Part shown: positions 17,655-25,348 of the stretch, piece after piece
How the letters are laid out: each line of letters opens with the position of its first letter
Numbering within the stretch: position 1 is the first letter of the stretch
DNA from: Halorussus gelatinilyticus
GTDB taxonomy: Archaea; Halobacteriota; Halobacteria; Halobacteriales; Haladaptataceae
Reading direction: 5' to 3'
Length of the DNA: 64,000 nucleotides
Assembly: GCF_023238445.1 (NCBI RefSeq)
Contig: NZ_CP096658.1
Location: 1,054,001 to 1,118,000, forward strand
Made by a program: the position numbers and the translations under genes
Notes under the pieces: model-generated
The model's input: the letters and a program-made list of their open reading frames with translations, nothing else
Database searches by the model: none
Told to the model about the DNA's origin: nothing

Positions 17655-18743
17655 TCAGGCCCCGTCGGTTCCGGATTCGGCGGGTGCGCCGGACGTATCG
17701 GACGCACTGGACCCGCCGGACGCACCGGACTCGTCGGCGAGTTTCAGCCCCGACACGAGGCGGTTGGTCACGACTCGCGCCACGATGCCGACCAGTTCCG
17801 CGTCGGTCCCGTCGGCGGTCAGGTCGGCGAACACGCCCAGCGGAATCTGGCCGCCGGCCATCTCGCGGTGGCCGCCCGCGCTCCCCACGTCCTCGAAGAT
17901 GTCGCGGAGGACGTTGCCGACGTGGACCCGCGAGTCGGTCGAGCGCGCGCTGAGTTCTATCTCGTCGTCCACGATGCCGAAGACGATGGCGGTCTCGACG
18001 CCCTCCAGCGTGGCGAGGTAGTCGGCGGCCTGCGGGAGCGCGTCGCGCTCGTTCGTCCGGCCGACGTGCGAGATGAGGACCGACCCGCGGACCACCCGGT
18101 TGTCCACCGCGTCGGCGATGGCGTCCACCGTCGCGCCGCTGACCGCCGGGGTCGAGAGCCGCCGGAGCATGTCGGGGTCGGCGAACTCGTGGAGAATCCG
18201 GGCCGCGTCGTATTCGTCGCCGGTCACGCCCCGGAGGAACCCCAGCGTCTCCCGCCGGATGGCGAACAGCAGGCCGGTCGCCAGCGTCTGGTCGAAGGCC
18301 ACGTCGAGTTCGTGGACGTACTCGGTCAGGATGGTCGCGGTCGCGCCCACCTCCTCGCGGTGGTCCGCGAACCGCGCGTCGATTCCCTCGGCGGGGTGGT
18401 GGTCGATGACGACGTCCACCGGTACGTCCTCGGGCACCTCGTTGTTGACGCCGGGCACGGAGTGGTCCACGAACGCGACCAGCGAGTCCGCCGCGCGCTC
18501 GCCGACCGACTCGGGGTCGAACTGCTGCAGGTCGAGTTCGAGCAGGTTGACGAACGCGCGGTTCTGCTGGTGGGAGATGTCGCCGCTGTAGAGGATGCGT
18601 CGCTCGTCGATTCCGGCGTGGGCCGCGATGCGACCCAGCGCGAGCGCGCTCGCCAGACAGTCGGGGTCGGGATTGTTGTGACAGACGATGGTCAACTCCT
18701 CGCCGTCGGCCAGCAGGTCGTGGAGTTCCGCGGACTTGCTCAT
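17655..18743 (-). CDS. DHH family phosphoesterase (NrnA/RecJ-like)
   Basis: The 362-residue protein has DHH signature elements: NNPDPDCLASALAL (about 22-35), FVDHSVPG (about 90-97), VIDHHP (about 110-115), and a DHHA1 C-terminal motif GSAGGHREMAGG (about 287-298). Such enzymes hydrolyse nanoRNA, pAp or cyclic dinucleotide linkers; the substrate is not deducible. The start is placed at MSKSAELHDLL, where the fold begins, not at a longer frame. The C-terminal 25 residues are a Ser/Gly/Ala low-complexity tail. Confidence 0.85.
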   Translation of the reverse strand: MSKSAELHDLLADGEELTIVCHNNPDPDCLASALALGRIAAHAGIDERRILYSGDISHQQNRAFVNLLELDLQQFDPESVGERAADSLVAFVDHSVPGVNNEVPEDVPVDVVIDHHPAEGIDARFADHREEVGATATILTEYVHELDVAFDQTLATGLLFAIRRETLGFLRGVTGDEYDAARILHEFADPDMLRRLSTPAVSGATVDAIADAVDNRVVRGSVLISHVGRTNERDALPQAADYLATLEGVETAIVFGIVDDEIELSARSTDSRVHVGNVLRDIFEDVGSAGGHREMAGGQIPLGVFADLTADGTDAELVGIVARVVTNRLVSGLKLADESGASGGSSASDTSGAPAESGTDGA

Positions 18744-18889
18744 TGCCCGCTCTTCGTGGCACAGCGCCAAGAGATTGTGGTCGGAGAGCGGTGGCGCTCG
18801 GCGACGCGGACCACGGTTTCGAGAACGAAGCGCCACCGACTCCCGTTACTTGTTTTACTGTTATCGGACGCTCTCGGACGACTCAGGAC

Positions 18890-19009
18890 ATGAAAACCAA
18901 AATTTCACTCCGAGTTCGTAGCCAAGAATCACTCGGAGTCACGAATACCGGCAGTACTCCCCACGGGGGAATCCCTTTTGCCCTCGAAACGAGTTGTATA
19001 CAGCAATGA
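18890..19009 (+). CDS. possible 39-codon upstream ORF overlapping the amidotransferase start
   Basis: An ATG at 18890, about 30 nt after a TTTTACTGTTATC box, opens a 39-codon frame whose TGA shares ATGA with the start of the glutamine amidotransferase gene. Composition (Lys, Ser, Thr and Gln rich) is unlike halophilic proteins, and a second TATA-like box (CCTTTTG at 18973) could drive the amidotransferase directly. I give it as a weak candidate because it repeats the geometry of the mini-ORFs at 5373 and 47156. Confidence 0.2.
   Translation: MKTKISLRVRSQESLGVTNTGSTPHGGIPFALETSCIQQ
18907..18939. promoter_or_regulatory. 9-bp inverted repeat upstream of the amidotransferase gene
   Basis: ACTCCGAGT at 18907-18915 and ACTCGGAGT at 18931-18939 are perfect reverse complements separated by 15 nt. 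A second palindrome, TCCCC-ACG-GGGGA, lies at 18958-18970, abutting the CCTTTTG box that precedes the gene at 19006. The two sites sit in the 260-nt divergent gap with the DHH gene, a natural place for an operator or an RNA hairpin. No regulator is identified. Confidence 0.4.
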
Positions 19010-19722
19010 GTCGATTGCGAATCGCGTTCGTCAACGCCGCCCACGAGGGCGCGGACACCCGGCGGAACTTCCGGCGGGAGCTGGACGCCGACCTCGTGGA
19101 GTTCGACGCGACGGGCGGCGAGTTGCCCGCGACCACCGACTTCGACGGCGTGGTGGTCTCGGGGTCTCGGTCGTCCGTCTACTGGGACGAAGACTGGATC
19201 GAACCGACGAAGGAGTGGATCGGCGAGGCCATCGACGCCGGACTCCCCTGCCTCGGCGTCTGTTGGGGCCACCAACTGCTCGCGGACGTGCTGGGCGGCG
19301 AGGTCGCCGACATGGGCGAGTACGAAATCGGCTACCGGACGGTCGAGCACACCGGCGACTCGCGGCTGTTCGACGGCGTGGACGAGGCGTTCACCGTCTT
19401 CACTACCCACTCCGACGCCGTGACGGAACTCCCGCCGGGCGCGGAGGAAATCGCCGCGAACGACTACGGCAACCACGGCTTCCAAAGGGACCGCGTGTTC
19501 GGCGTGCAGTTCCACCCCGAGTACGACACCGAGACCGCCGAGTCGGTGACGAAGGGCAAGGATTTGGCGGACGACCGGATGGACGAGGTACTCGCGGGCA
19601 TCACCGAGGAGAACTACCGAGCGGCCTGCGAAGCGAAACTCGTCTTCGAGAACTTCTGCGACTTCGCCCGCGAGGTCCGCGAGCGCGAGGCCGAGAGCGA
19701 CGGCGGCACCGTCTCGGCGTAG
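19006..19722 (+). CDS. type 1 glutamine amidotransferase (GMP synthase-like)
   Basis: The 238-residue class I glutamine amidotransferase has the nucleophile elbow LGVCWGHQL (Cys near 85) and the His/Glu pair in VQFHPEYD (about 168-175). Such domains hydrolyse glutamine to supply ammonia, or act as gamma-glutamyl hydrolases. No synthetase partner is adjacent, so its acceptor is unknown. The ATG at 19006 is preferred over one four codons upstream because the fold starts at SRLRIAFVNA and a TATA-like box lies 30 nt before it. Confidence 0.85.
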   Translation: MSRLRIAFVNAAHEGADTRRNFRRELDADLVEFDATGGELPATTDFDGVVVSGSRSSVYWDEDWIEPTKEWIGEAIDAGLPCLGVCWGHQLLADVLGGEVADMGEYEIGYRTVEHTGDSRLFDGVDEAFTVFTTHSDAVTELPPGAEEIAANDYGNHGFQRDRVFGVQFHPEYDTETAESVTKGKDLADDRMDEVLAGITEENYRAACEAKLVFENFCDFAREVREREAESDGGTVSA

Positions 19723-19764
19723 CGAGCGAACACTTTATATTTCCAACCAGACATGCGGTAGCTG

Positions 19765-19980
19765 ATGGCTCCCCCTCGCCGGTTCGACACGCTGTTGGAG
19801 TACAAGGCCTTCGAGGCGAAACTCTCGGTCGTCCTCTTCGTGGTGTTCGGCGTCGGGACGGTACTGGCGGAGTCGCTGGGGTATCTCTCGTCGAACGACG
19901 TCGAGTTCGCCGTCTACCTCGCCGCGCTGTGTTTCGGCGCAATCGTCCTACTGCTCTGGTGGGCCGGAAAGTACGACTGA
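19765..19980 (+). CDS. small membrane protein, unknown function
   Basis: The 71-residue protein has two hydrophobic helices (about 19-38 and 47-66) and a short charged N-terminus. A TTTATAT box at about 19733 lies 28 nt before the ATG, and the frame is isolated from its neighbours. No family is recognised. The clear promoter and two clean helices make it a likely real gene. Confidence 0.6.
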   Translation: MAPPRRFDTLLEYKAFEAKLSVVLFVVFGVGTVLAESLGYLSSNDVEFAVYLAALCFGAIVLLLWWAGKYD

Positions 19981-20013
19981 CGGTTACTCCACCCCGACGC
20001 AGGTGACCGACCG

Positions 20014-21081
20014 TCACACCACGTTCGCGTCCACGACGACGTGCCAGACGCCCTCGCTGTGGCTCTTGACTTTCCGGCGGTCGAGTATCTCGACCTCCCG
20101 GCCAGCGTCCGCGGCCGCGTCGCGCAGGCGCGAAACCGGCCGGTCCCAGAGCAACTCCTCGGGGGTCGCCTCGTGCATGTGGACGACCCCGCCGGGTTTC
20201 AGCGCCGCGAGCGCCGAATCGAGGTACTCGTGAGCGTCGTAGTACCCCATCACCACGCGGTCGGCTTCGGGGTCCACTTCCACGTCGCGGCAGTCCGCGC
20301 GGAAGGCCGAGACGCGTTCGGACACGTCGTTGAGCATCGCGTTCTCTATCAGGAAGCGGAACGCGGCGGGGTTGCGCTCGACGGCGGTCACGTCGGCCCC
20401 GGCGCGGGCCATCGGCAGGGTGAAGTAGCCGACGCCGGCGAACATGTCGAAGACGCGCTCGCCGGGTTCGACCGCCTCGCCCATCCGGGCGCGTTCGGCC
20501 TTGTTGCCCGGCGAGAACATGACCTCCGCCAAATCGAGCGCGTACCGGGTGCCGTGTTCGGTGTGGACCGTCTCGGTGTCGCCCGCGCCCGCCACGACCG
20601 AGACCGAGGGTTCGCGGTGGTCGCCCGAGACGCCCTCGTGGGCCAGCACCGTGTCGGCCTCGCCGTGGAGGTCGAGCAGGGCCTCGCCCAACTCCTCGCG
20701 GTCGATTTCGCCCGCTTCCCCCTCGCCGGTAGGTCCGTCCGCGCCGCCGTCGTCCTCGTCGCCGAAGGTGACGAGGACGACGCTCCCGACGACCGCCCAC
20801 GAACTCGGCGCGCGCGCTATCTCCTCGTCGGTCCACCCCATCTCGCGGAGGTGCGATTCGAGGTCCGGGAGGCGGCGCTCGGGGGCGACCTGCTCCACCA
20901 CGTCCAGCACGGCGGTCTCGCTCGGCGGGTCGGTGACGGGGAGTTCGACCAACTCGTCGTCGCGCTCCCTGACCTTCCGGGTCGCGTCGTAGACGCCTTC
21001 GTCTTCGAGGGCCGCGATGGTCGTCTCGGTGTCGGGCTTGCGGACGACCGCCGCCAGCGCTAGTTCGTCGTTGCCCGGCAT
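20014..21081 (-). CDS. Trm5/TYW2-family tRNA enzyme, probably wyosine-pathway aminocarboxypropyltransferase
   Basis: The 355-residue class I SAM enzyme of the Trm5/TYW2 group modifies G37 of tRNA-Phe. It has EVMFSPGNKAERARM (about 185-199), the SAM loop FDMFAGVGYFTLPMA (about 210-224) and VERNPAAF. Trm5 methyltransferases carry an NPP/NLP motif after strand four; here the place reads MGYYDAHEYL, more like TYW2/Taw2, which transfers the aminocarboxypropyl group of SAM. I lean to Taw2 on that basis. The stop lies next to the NMD3 gene's end with 1 nt between, so the gene follows nmd3 in the same minus-strand unit. Confidence 0.75.
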   Translation of the reverse strand: MPGNDELALAAVVRKPDTETTIAALEDEGVYDATRKVRERDDELVELPVTDPPSETAVLDVVEQVAPERRLPDLESHLREMGWTDEEIARAPSSWAVVGSVVLVTFGDEDDGGADGPTGEGEAGEIDREELGEALLDLHGEADTVLAHEGVSGDHREPSVSVVAGAGDTETVHTEHGTRYALDLAEVMFSPGNKAERARMGEAVEPGERVFDMFAGVGYFTLPMARAGADVTAVERNPAAFRFLIENAMLNDVSERVSAFRADCRDVEVDPEADRVVMGYYDAHEYLDSALAALKPGGVVHMHEATPEELLWDRPVSRLRDAAADAGREVEILDRRKVKSHSEGVWHVVVDANVV

Positions 21082-21082
21082 G

Positions 21083-22210
21083 TCACTCGTCCGGTACGAC
21101 GTGGAGGCCCGCGCGACTCTTCAGCACCGGCACCGCCTCGGCGTCGGGGTCCATGTAGTCGGGCCGCGCGACGGTCTTCGTCCGGTAGGTCTCGGGGTCC
21201 AGCACCTGCACCGCGCGCTCGTCTTCGACCGCGACGAGCGTCGTCTCCTCGGCGTCGTCGAGGCGGCCGAGTCGCCGGGCCTCGGGCGCGTCGCCGACCT
21301 CGTATCCGGCCTCGTAGTCCTCGCCGGTGGTGAGTCGAGTCCCCTTCAGGTTGCCGCGGACGCTCCGGACGAGGACCGGGCCGCCGTCGTCGTCCTGCAG
21401 GTCGATTATCTCGCCGGGCGAGTACGGCGGCAGGTGGACGGCGTAGGTCACGCGGTAGACCTCCTCGCCGTCCTCGTCCTCGGTGACGAGCGTCTCGGAG
21501 TCCGAGTAGTCGCCGCCGAACTCCTCGACCATCTTGGCCGCGATCTTCTTGCCGATGTTGGTGGTCGAGACCTTGATGTTCACGCCGTCGTCGGTCTCGC
21601 TGACCTCGGTGACGAAGGCGTTGCGGTCGCCGGTCTCCTCCATCTCCTCGACGATGTCGTGGGCGATCTCCTCGGCGCGCTCGACCTCCTCGGTCGTCGG
21701 GTCGCGCTCGCGCGCCCGGACTTGGACCGTGCTGGCGTAGTAGTCGCCCGCGATGCGACCGCACCGCGTACAGGTCTGCCGGGAGATTTTGACCGGGACG
21801 ACGACCGTCTCCTCCACGAAGGTCTCGCGCACGATGCCCGAGAAGTGACAGTGCATCCGGATGGTGTTCTGGTCCACCTGCTCGGGGTCCACCTGCCACG
21901 ACACGTCGTAGGCGTCGAGGTGGACGCCGAGCGCGTCGCTGACCTCCTCGATGGCGACGTCGGTGTAGTCGCGGGCGTCGATGTCCACCCAGCGGTTGCC
22001 GCGGTGGACCGCCCCGCACCGCGCACAGACCAGCACCTCGATGCGGTCGGGCGCGTCCACGAGGTCGAATCGGTCGAAGTAGCACGAATCGCAGAGCTTC
22101 TGCTCCTTGCCGCGCTTGCCGGCGGTGTCGGGGAGCGGCGTCCGCTCGGCGGGGTCCACTTCCATGGGGTCCCCGCAGTTCGGACAGAACTCGCGGGCGT
22201 CGGTAGTCAT
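21083..22210 (-). CDS. nmd3: NMD3-like ribosomal biogenesis protein
   Basis: The 375-residue archaeal homologue of the eukaryotic 60S export adaptor NMD3 has its zinc-binding pairs in order: CPNC (9-12), CDSC (40-43), CARC (about 62-65) and CTRC (about 147-150). In eukaryotes NMD3 binds the large subunit; in archaea, without nuclear export, it is thought to act in subunit assembly or checking. A CTTAAACC box about 30 nt upstream of the ATG marks the promoter. The C-terminal half ends in an OB-like region (LPPYSPGEIIDLQ). It is followed directly by the Taw2-like gene. Confidence 0.93.
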   Translation of the reverse strand: MTTDAREFCPNCGDPMEVDPAERTPLPDTAGKRGKEQKLCDSCYFDRFDLVDAPDRIEVLVCARCGAVHRGNRWVDIDARDYTDVAIEEVSDALGVHLDAYDVSWQVDPEQVDQNTIRMHCHFSGIVRETFVEETVVVPVKISRQTCTRCGRIAGDYYASTVQVRARERDPTTEEVERAEEIAHDIVEEMEETGDRNAFVTEVSETDDGVNIKVSTTNIGKKIAAKMVEEFGGDYSDSETLVTEDEDGEEVYRVTYAVHLPPYSPGEIIDLQDDDGGPVLVRSVRGNLKGTRLTTGEDYEAGYEVGDAPEARRLGRLDDAEETTLVAVEDERAVQVLDPETYRTKTVARPDYMDPDAEAVPVLKSRAGLHVVPDE

Positions 22211-22279
22211 GGGGTTGGGTAGGGGTTTGGCGGGTTTAAGTCTGAAGAACCGCGTGGAATCTCGGAGTCCGGAGCCGAC

Positions 22280-22729
22280 TCACCGCGTCACGACGAGAAT
22301 TCCCGTCCCGAGAAGCAACAGACTCGCGCCGACCCAGTGGGGATTGAACGCCTGCGTGCCGTGAACCGCGTCGTGAATCCCCAGCACGTAGTGGTCCACC
22401 GTGCCGTCGAAGACGTTGAACAGTCCGGCACCGACGAGAAGGCTTCCGAACGCCCGGACGGCCGAGTATGATTCCGAAGTCCCGTTCAGCGCCCGCCAGA
22501 CCGTCCCCATCCCCGCCGCCATCACGCCGACCATCGCGAGCGAGAACAGGCCGTCCCAGTAGACGTTCGTCCGCAGGCCGGCGAGCGTCGAGGGCGTGAA
22601 GAAGTCCGAGAGCAGGTGGTGCCACTGGAGGATCAGGTGGAAGACCAGCACGTCGAGGAGCGCGCCGAGTCCGAAACCGAAGACCCCCGCACCGAACAGA
22701 ACGGTCCGCTCGCCGTCAGTTCGAGCCAT
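22280..22729 (-). CDS. DUF2243 family membrane protein
   Basis: The 149-residue protein has four hydrophobic helices, with LDVLVFHLILQWHHLLSD near residues 25-42, WDGLFSLAMVGV in the second helix and a His/Asp motif GTVDHYVLGIHDAVHG, all features of DUF2243. A longer frame continues upstream but is antisense-type, Arg-rich sequence opposite the epimerase, so the ATG at 22729 is the start. Function in the family is unknown; the conserved histidines could bind metal or heme. Confidence 0.75.
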   Translation of the reverse strand: MARTDGERTVLFGAGVFGFGLGALLDVLVFHLILQWHHLLSDFFTPSTLAGLRTNVYWDGLFSLAMVGVMAAGMGTVWRALNGTSESYSAVRAFGSLLVGAGLFNVFDGTVDHYVLGIHDAVHGTQAFNPHWVGASLLLLGTGILVVTR

Positions 22730-22773
22730 GAGCGCGTTTCGAGCGAGAGAGCGAAAGTCCCGGCGGCCGAATC

Positions 22774-23670
22774 CTACTCCCGAACCAGTTCCGGCCCCGC
22801 GACGTCCTCGTCGGCGGCGTCGCGCCACGAGTGGTCGGGGTCCCAGTCCAGCACCTCCTCGGCCTTCTCGACCGACAGCGCCGACTCGTCGCCCGAGACG
22901 TTGCAGTCGTCGGGCGACTCGCCGAAGAACGATTCGAGAGCCTCCTCGATGGGACGCTCCAGATAGTTGTCCGCGGCCGCGGCGTGGAACGCCTCGTGGC
23001 CCGAGAAGTCGGCGTCGAGCGCGGCGGCGACGATGCTCGCTACGTCGCGGGCGTCCACGTACGACCAGAAGTTGCCCGCCCCGTTTGCGAGGTCGTCGCG
23101 GCTCTCGACGCACTCGTACTCGCCGGGGTACTGAATCCACGAGGGGCGAATCGAGGCGACCGGCACGTCGAACCGACGGGACACCATCTTGGCGACCTCC
23201 TCGCCGACGACCTTCGAGGTGCCGTAGGGGTCCTCGGGCCGGAGGGCGTCGGCCTCCCGAATCGGCAGGCGGTCTGGGAGGCGCTTCTCCGCGGCGAAGG
23301 CGTAGCCGTAGGCGCTCTCGCTGGAGGCCCACGCGACCCGCACTCCGGCCCGGCCCGCGCCGACGAGGACGTTGTACGCCGCCAGCACGTTCGTCTCGAA
23401 GACCCGGCCGCCCGCGTGGCGCGTCGGCGAGGGCAGGGCGGCCCAGTGGACCACGGCGTCGGGGTCGAGGTCCGCGAGGAGGTCGAGGGATTCGCCCCGA
23501 TTCGTGAGGTCGGCGGCTCTGAAATCGAGGTTCTCGCGCGCGTCGATTTCCCATCCGGGATGAGTCCGGTCCACGCAGACGACCCGCCAGTCCTCGGCGA
23601 GGTGGTCGGCTATCCAGCGCCCGGAGCGACCGAGGCCGCCGGTGACGACGACAGTTCGGTTCTCTGGCAT
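22774..23670 (-). CDS. NAD(P)-dependent epimerase/dehydratase (SDR family)
   Basis: The 298-residue extended short-chain dehydrogenase has the Rossmann loop TGGLGRSGRWIA (about 10-21), an acid after strand two (CVDRTHPG) and the catalytic pair in PYGTSKVVGEE (Tyr and Lys about four apart, YGTSK), with an upstream Ser (ASSESAYG). This fits sugar-nucleotide or steroid-type epimerases; the substrate is unknown. It starts at MPENRTVVVTGG. Confidence 0.85.
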   Translation of the reverse strand: MPENRTVVVTGGLGRSGRWIADHLAEDWRVVCVDRTHPGWEIDARENLDFRAADLTNRGESLDLLADLDPDAVVHWAALPSPTRHAGGRVFETNVLAAYNVLVGAGRAGVRVAWASSESAYGYAFAAEKRLPDRLPIREADALRPEDPYGTSKVVGEEVAKMVSRRFDVPVASIRPSWIQYPGEYECVESRDDLANGAGNFWSYVDARDVASIVAAALDADFSGHEAFHAAAADNYLERPIEEALESFFGESPDDCNVSGDESALSVEKAEEVLDWDPDHSWRDAADEDVAGPELVRE

Positions 23671-23769
23671 GGGTCGAGGTACGGGCAAGTGTGGGTAAAC
23701 GATTGGGGCGAACGTCGGAAGACGACGAGGCCGGAAGCGGGAGACACGACAGCGAGAACCCTCGGACAC

Positions 23770-24174
23770 TCACCGGTACGTTTCGACCTCGACGCCGTCG
23801 ATGGTCTGAAAGTGCGAATCGCCGGTCAGGACGGGTTCGTCTCGTTCGAGTGCCGTCGCCGCAATCGCGGCGTCACCCTTGCCGATTCCGGGTCCGTCGC
23901 CGTCGCCCGAATTTGTTCGTTCGCCGAGGAGTCTGCCGGCACGGCGTGAGATGCTCGGCGTCATCTCCACGAGCGGATACGTGTCGAGGACCGCTTCGAC
24001 CTGTCGGCGTTCTCGCTTGGAGTTCGCGACTTTCCCAACGCCGATGTAGAGTTCCACGAGCGTCATCGCGGGGATGACGAGAGGGACGCCCGTAGCTTCC
24101 AACTCTCGTTCCTTTTCGATAGCCGCATCGAGACCGTCGATTACGTCGAGAACGAAGCTGGTGTCGACTATCAT
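23770..24174 (-). CDS. vapC: VapC-type PIN-domain ribonuclease toxin
   Basis: The 134-residue PIN domain has the four acidic metal ligands Asp4, Glu41, Asp101 and Asp119. PIN toxins cleave RNA, often tRNA or rRNA, unless bound by their antitoxin. The ATG overlaps the stop of the antitoxin gene by 4 nt (24171-24174), the normal VapBC arrangement. A Gly/Asp-rich loop (NSGDGDGPGIGKGD) precedes the third acid. Confidence 0.88.
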   Translation of the reverse strand: MIVDTSFVLDVIDGLDAAIEKERELEATGVPLVIPAMTLVELYIGVGKVANSKRERRQVEAVLDTYPLVEMTPSISRRAGRLLGERTNSGDGDGPGIGKGDAAIAATALERDEPVLTGDSHFQTIDGVEVETYR

Positions 24175-24401
24175 TCGAAGCGGTCGGCGACCTCACTGAC
24201 CTCGGTCACGTCGTTTTGGTCTGCCGCCTCGATTGCGTCTCGCATCTCGTCGACCTGCTCGTCGTCGAAAACGTCGCCGAGGTCGCGTAGCGAGCGATTC
24301 TCGATGAGTCGCTCGATAGCGTCGCTGAACGACTCTCCCTCCCGTTTGTTCGCCTTGATACGCTCGTAGAGGTCGTCGCTAAGTCGGACCTGATGCGACA
24401 T
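24171..24401 (-). CDS. vapB: VapB-type antitoxin
   Basis: The 76-residue protein starts MSHQVRLSDDLYERI, a ribbon-helix-helix-like beginning, with IKANKREGESFSDAIERLI following as in the VapB/DUF7557-like antitoxins of haloarchaea. The C-terminal half is acidic and probably masks the toxin active site. I chose the ATG at 24401, which lies 3 nt from a palindromic site, over an in-frame codon upstream. It is translationally coupled to vapC. Confidence 0.82.
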   Translation of the reverse strand: MSHQVRLSDDLYERIKANKREGESFSDAIERLIENRSLRDLGDVFDDEQVDEMRDAIEAADQNDVTEVSEVADRFE

Positions 24402-24404
24402 CGT

Positions 24405-24421
24405 TGTCAACAACGTTGACA
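24405..24421. promoter_or_regulatory. palindromic operator of the vapBC pair
   Basis: TGTCAAC and GTTGACA arms flank a 3-nt AAC spacer, a perfect 7-bp inverted repeat directly before the antitoxin ATG. Antitoxins of this class bind their own promoter, so it is a plausible VapB/VapBC site. Binding is inferred. Confidence 0.55.
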
Positions 24422-24508
24422 CCGAAACCGAATCAGTGTTTGGGTCGTCGGAGCGTCGCCGAGTCGGACGCTCGATGGTTCGAAATATGCGAACAGCGAG
24501 CCGAAACG

Positions 24509-25249
24509 CTATCCCTCGGGTCGCCGACTGTCTCCGACGGCGTCGGGCGGTTCCCCGCCGGTTTCGGAGTCAGGTCGTTCGCGGTCTTCGGACACGTCGT
24601 CACTTTCTCGTAGGAATCCGAGCACACCCCAGATTCGCTTCCGGCCGAAGAAAGCGACGAGGAGGGCGAGGAACGCGATGATGACCTCGATGTTCTGGAT
24701 AACCCACTGGGCTATTAGTTCCGCGTGACATTCGACAGGACAGCGAACGTCGAACGTGAACTCGTCGGTCGCCAAACTCCGCAAATTCGGCGACATTCGA
24801 GTGATCCCGACGGTCGAACGCTCCCTCGGTAGCTTCTGTTCGGGAGAGATAGTCACGGGAACGTACTCCGTTGCGTCGGACTTGGCAGCCGGAATGAACG
24901 CGATAACGTCGTAGTTCGGAAAGAACATCGGTGCGTCCACGACTTCTACGGCCGGGTTGTGGAACTCGAACGACGTCGGCGTCTCGGAACGCACCTCGAA
25001 TCCGAGCAGAATCCGGTCTCGCGGGTCGGCAACGACGCGAACGGTGAAGGTCATCGGCTGATTCCTCAGGACGCGACTCGACTCCGGTACGACCTCTATC
25101 GTTTCCGACGCTGACCGTGCGATAGGTGCCGTAATCTGCTCCGACTCGTCCACCGTGTCCCGAGACCGGTCTGCTGGTACGAACGCAATCGAGCTACCGA
25201 CCAGTACGAAAAATAGGCAAACCGCGACGAAGGCCTTTGCGTTTGTCAT
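24509..25249 (-). CDS. secreted or membrane-anchored protein, unknown function
   Basis: The 246-residue protein has an N-terminal signal or anchor helix (about 5-22), a beta-rich extracellular part (about 40-175, with TFTVRVVADP), a two-Cys segment (RCPVECH, about 171-177), then a membrane helix (about 187-203) and an acidic cytosolic tail. I recognise no family. The gene is GC-poorer than its neighbours and lies next to vapBC, so it may be part of an acquired patch. Confidence 0.6.
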   Translation of the reverse strand: MTNAKAFVAVCLFFVLVGSSIAFVPADRSRDTVDESEQITAPIARSASETIEVVPESSRVLRNQPMTFTVRVVADPRDRILLGFEVRSETPTSFEFHNPAVEVVDAPMFFPNYDVIAFIPAAKSDATEYVPVTISPEQKLPRERSTVGITRMSPNLRSLATDEFTFDVRCPVECHAELIAQWVIQNIEVIIAFLALLVAFFGRKRIWGVLGFLRESDDVSEDRERPDSETGGEPPDAVGDSRRPEG

Positions 25250-25348
25250 ACGTCTCCGCCGAGAGCAGGTTCCCGACTAGCGCTAGCGTTCGACGTGACA
25301 GAGTATCAACGCTCTGTAAGCAGCGAGACAGAATTTCCGACGAACCGA

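Noticed and set aside
22280-23773. 497-codon frame joining DUF2243 to Arg-rich sequence
   Set aside because: The N-terminal 340 codons run through the epimerase in another frame and have antisense-like composition; the DUF2243 protein starts at the ATG at 22729.
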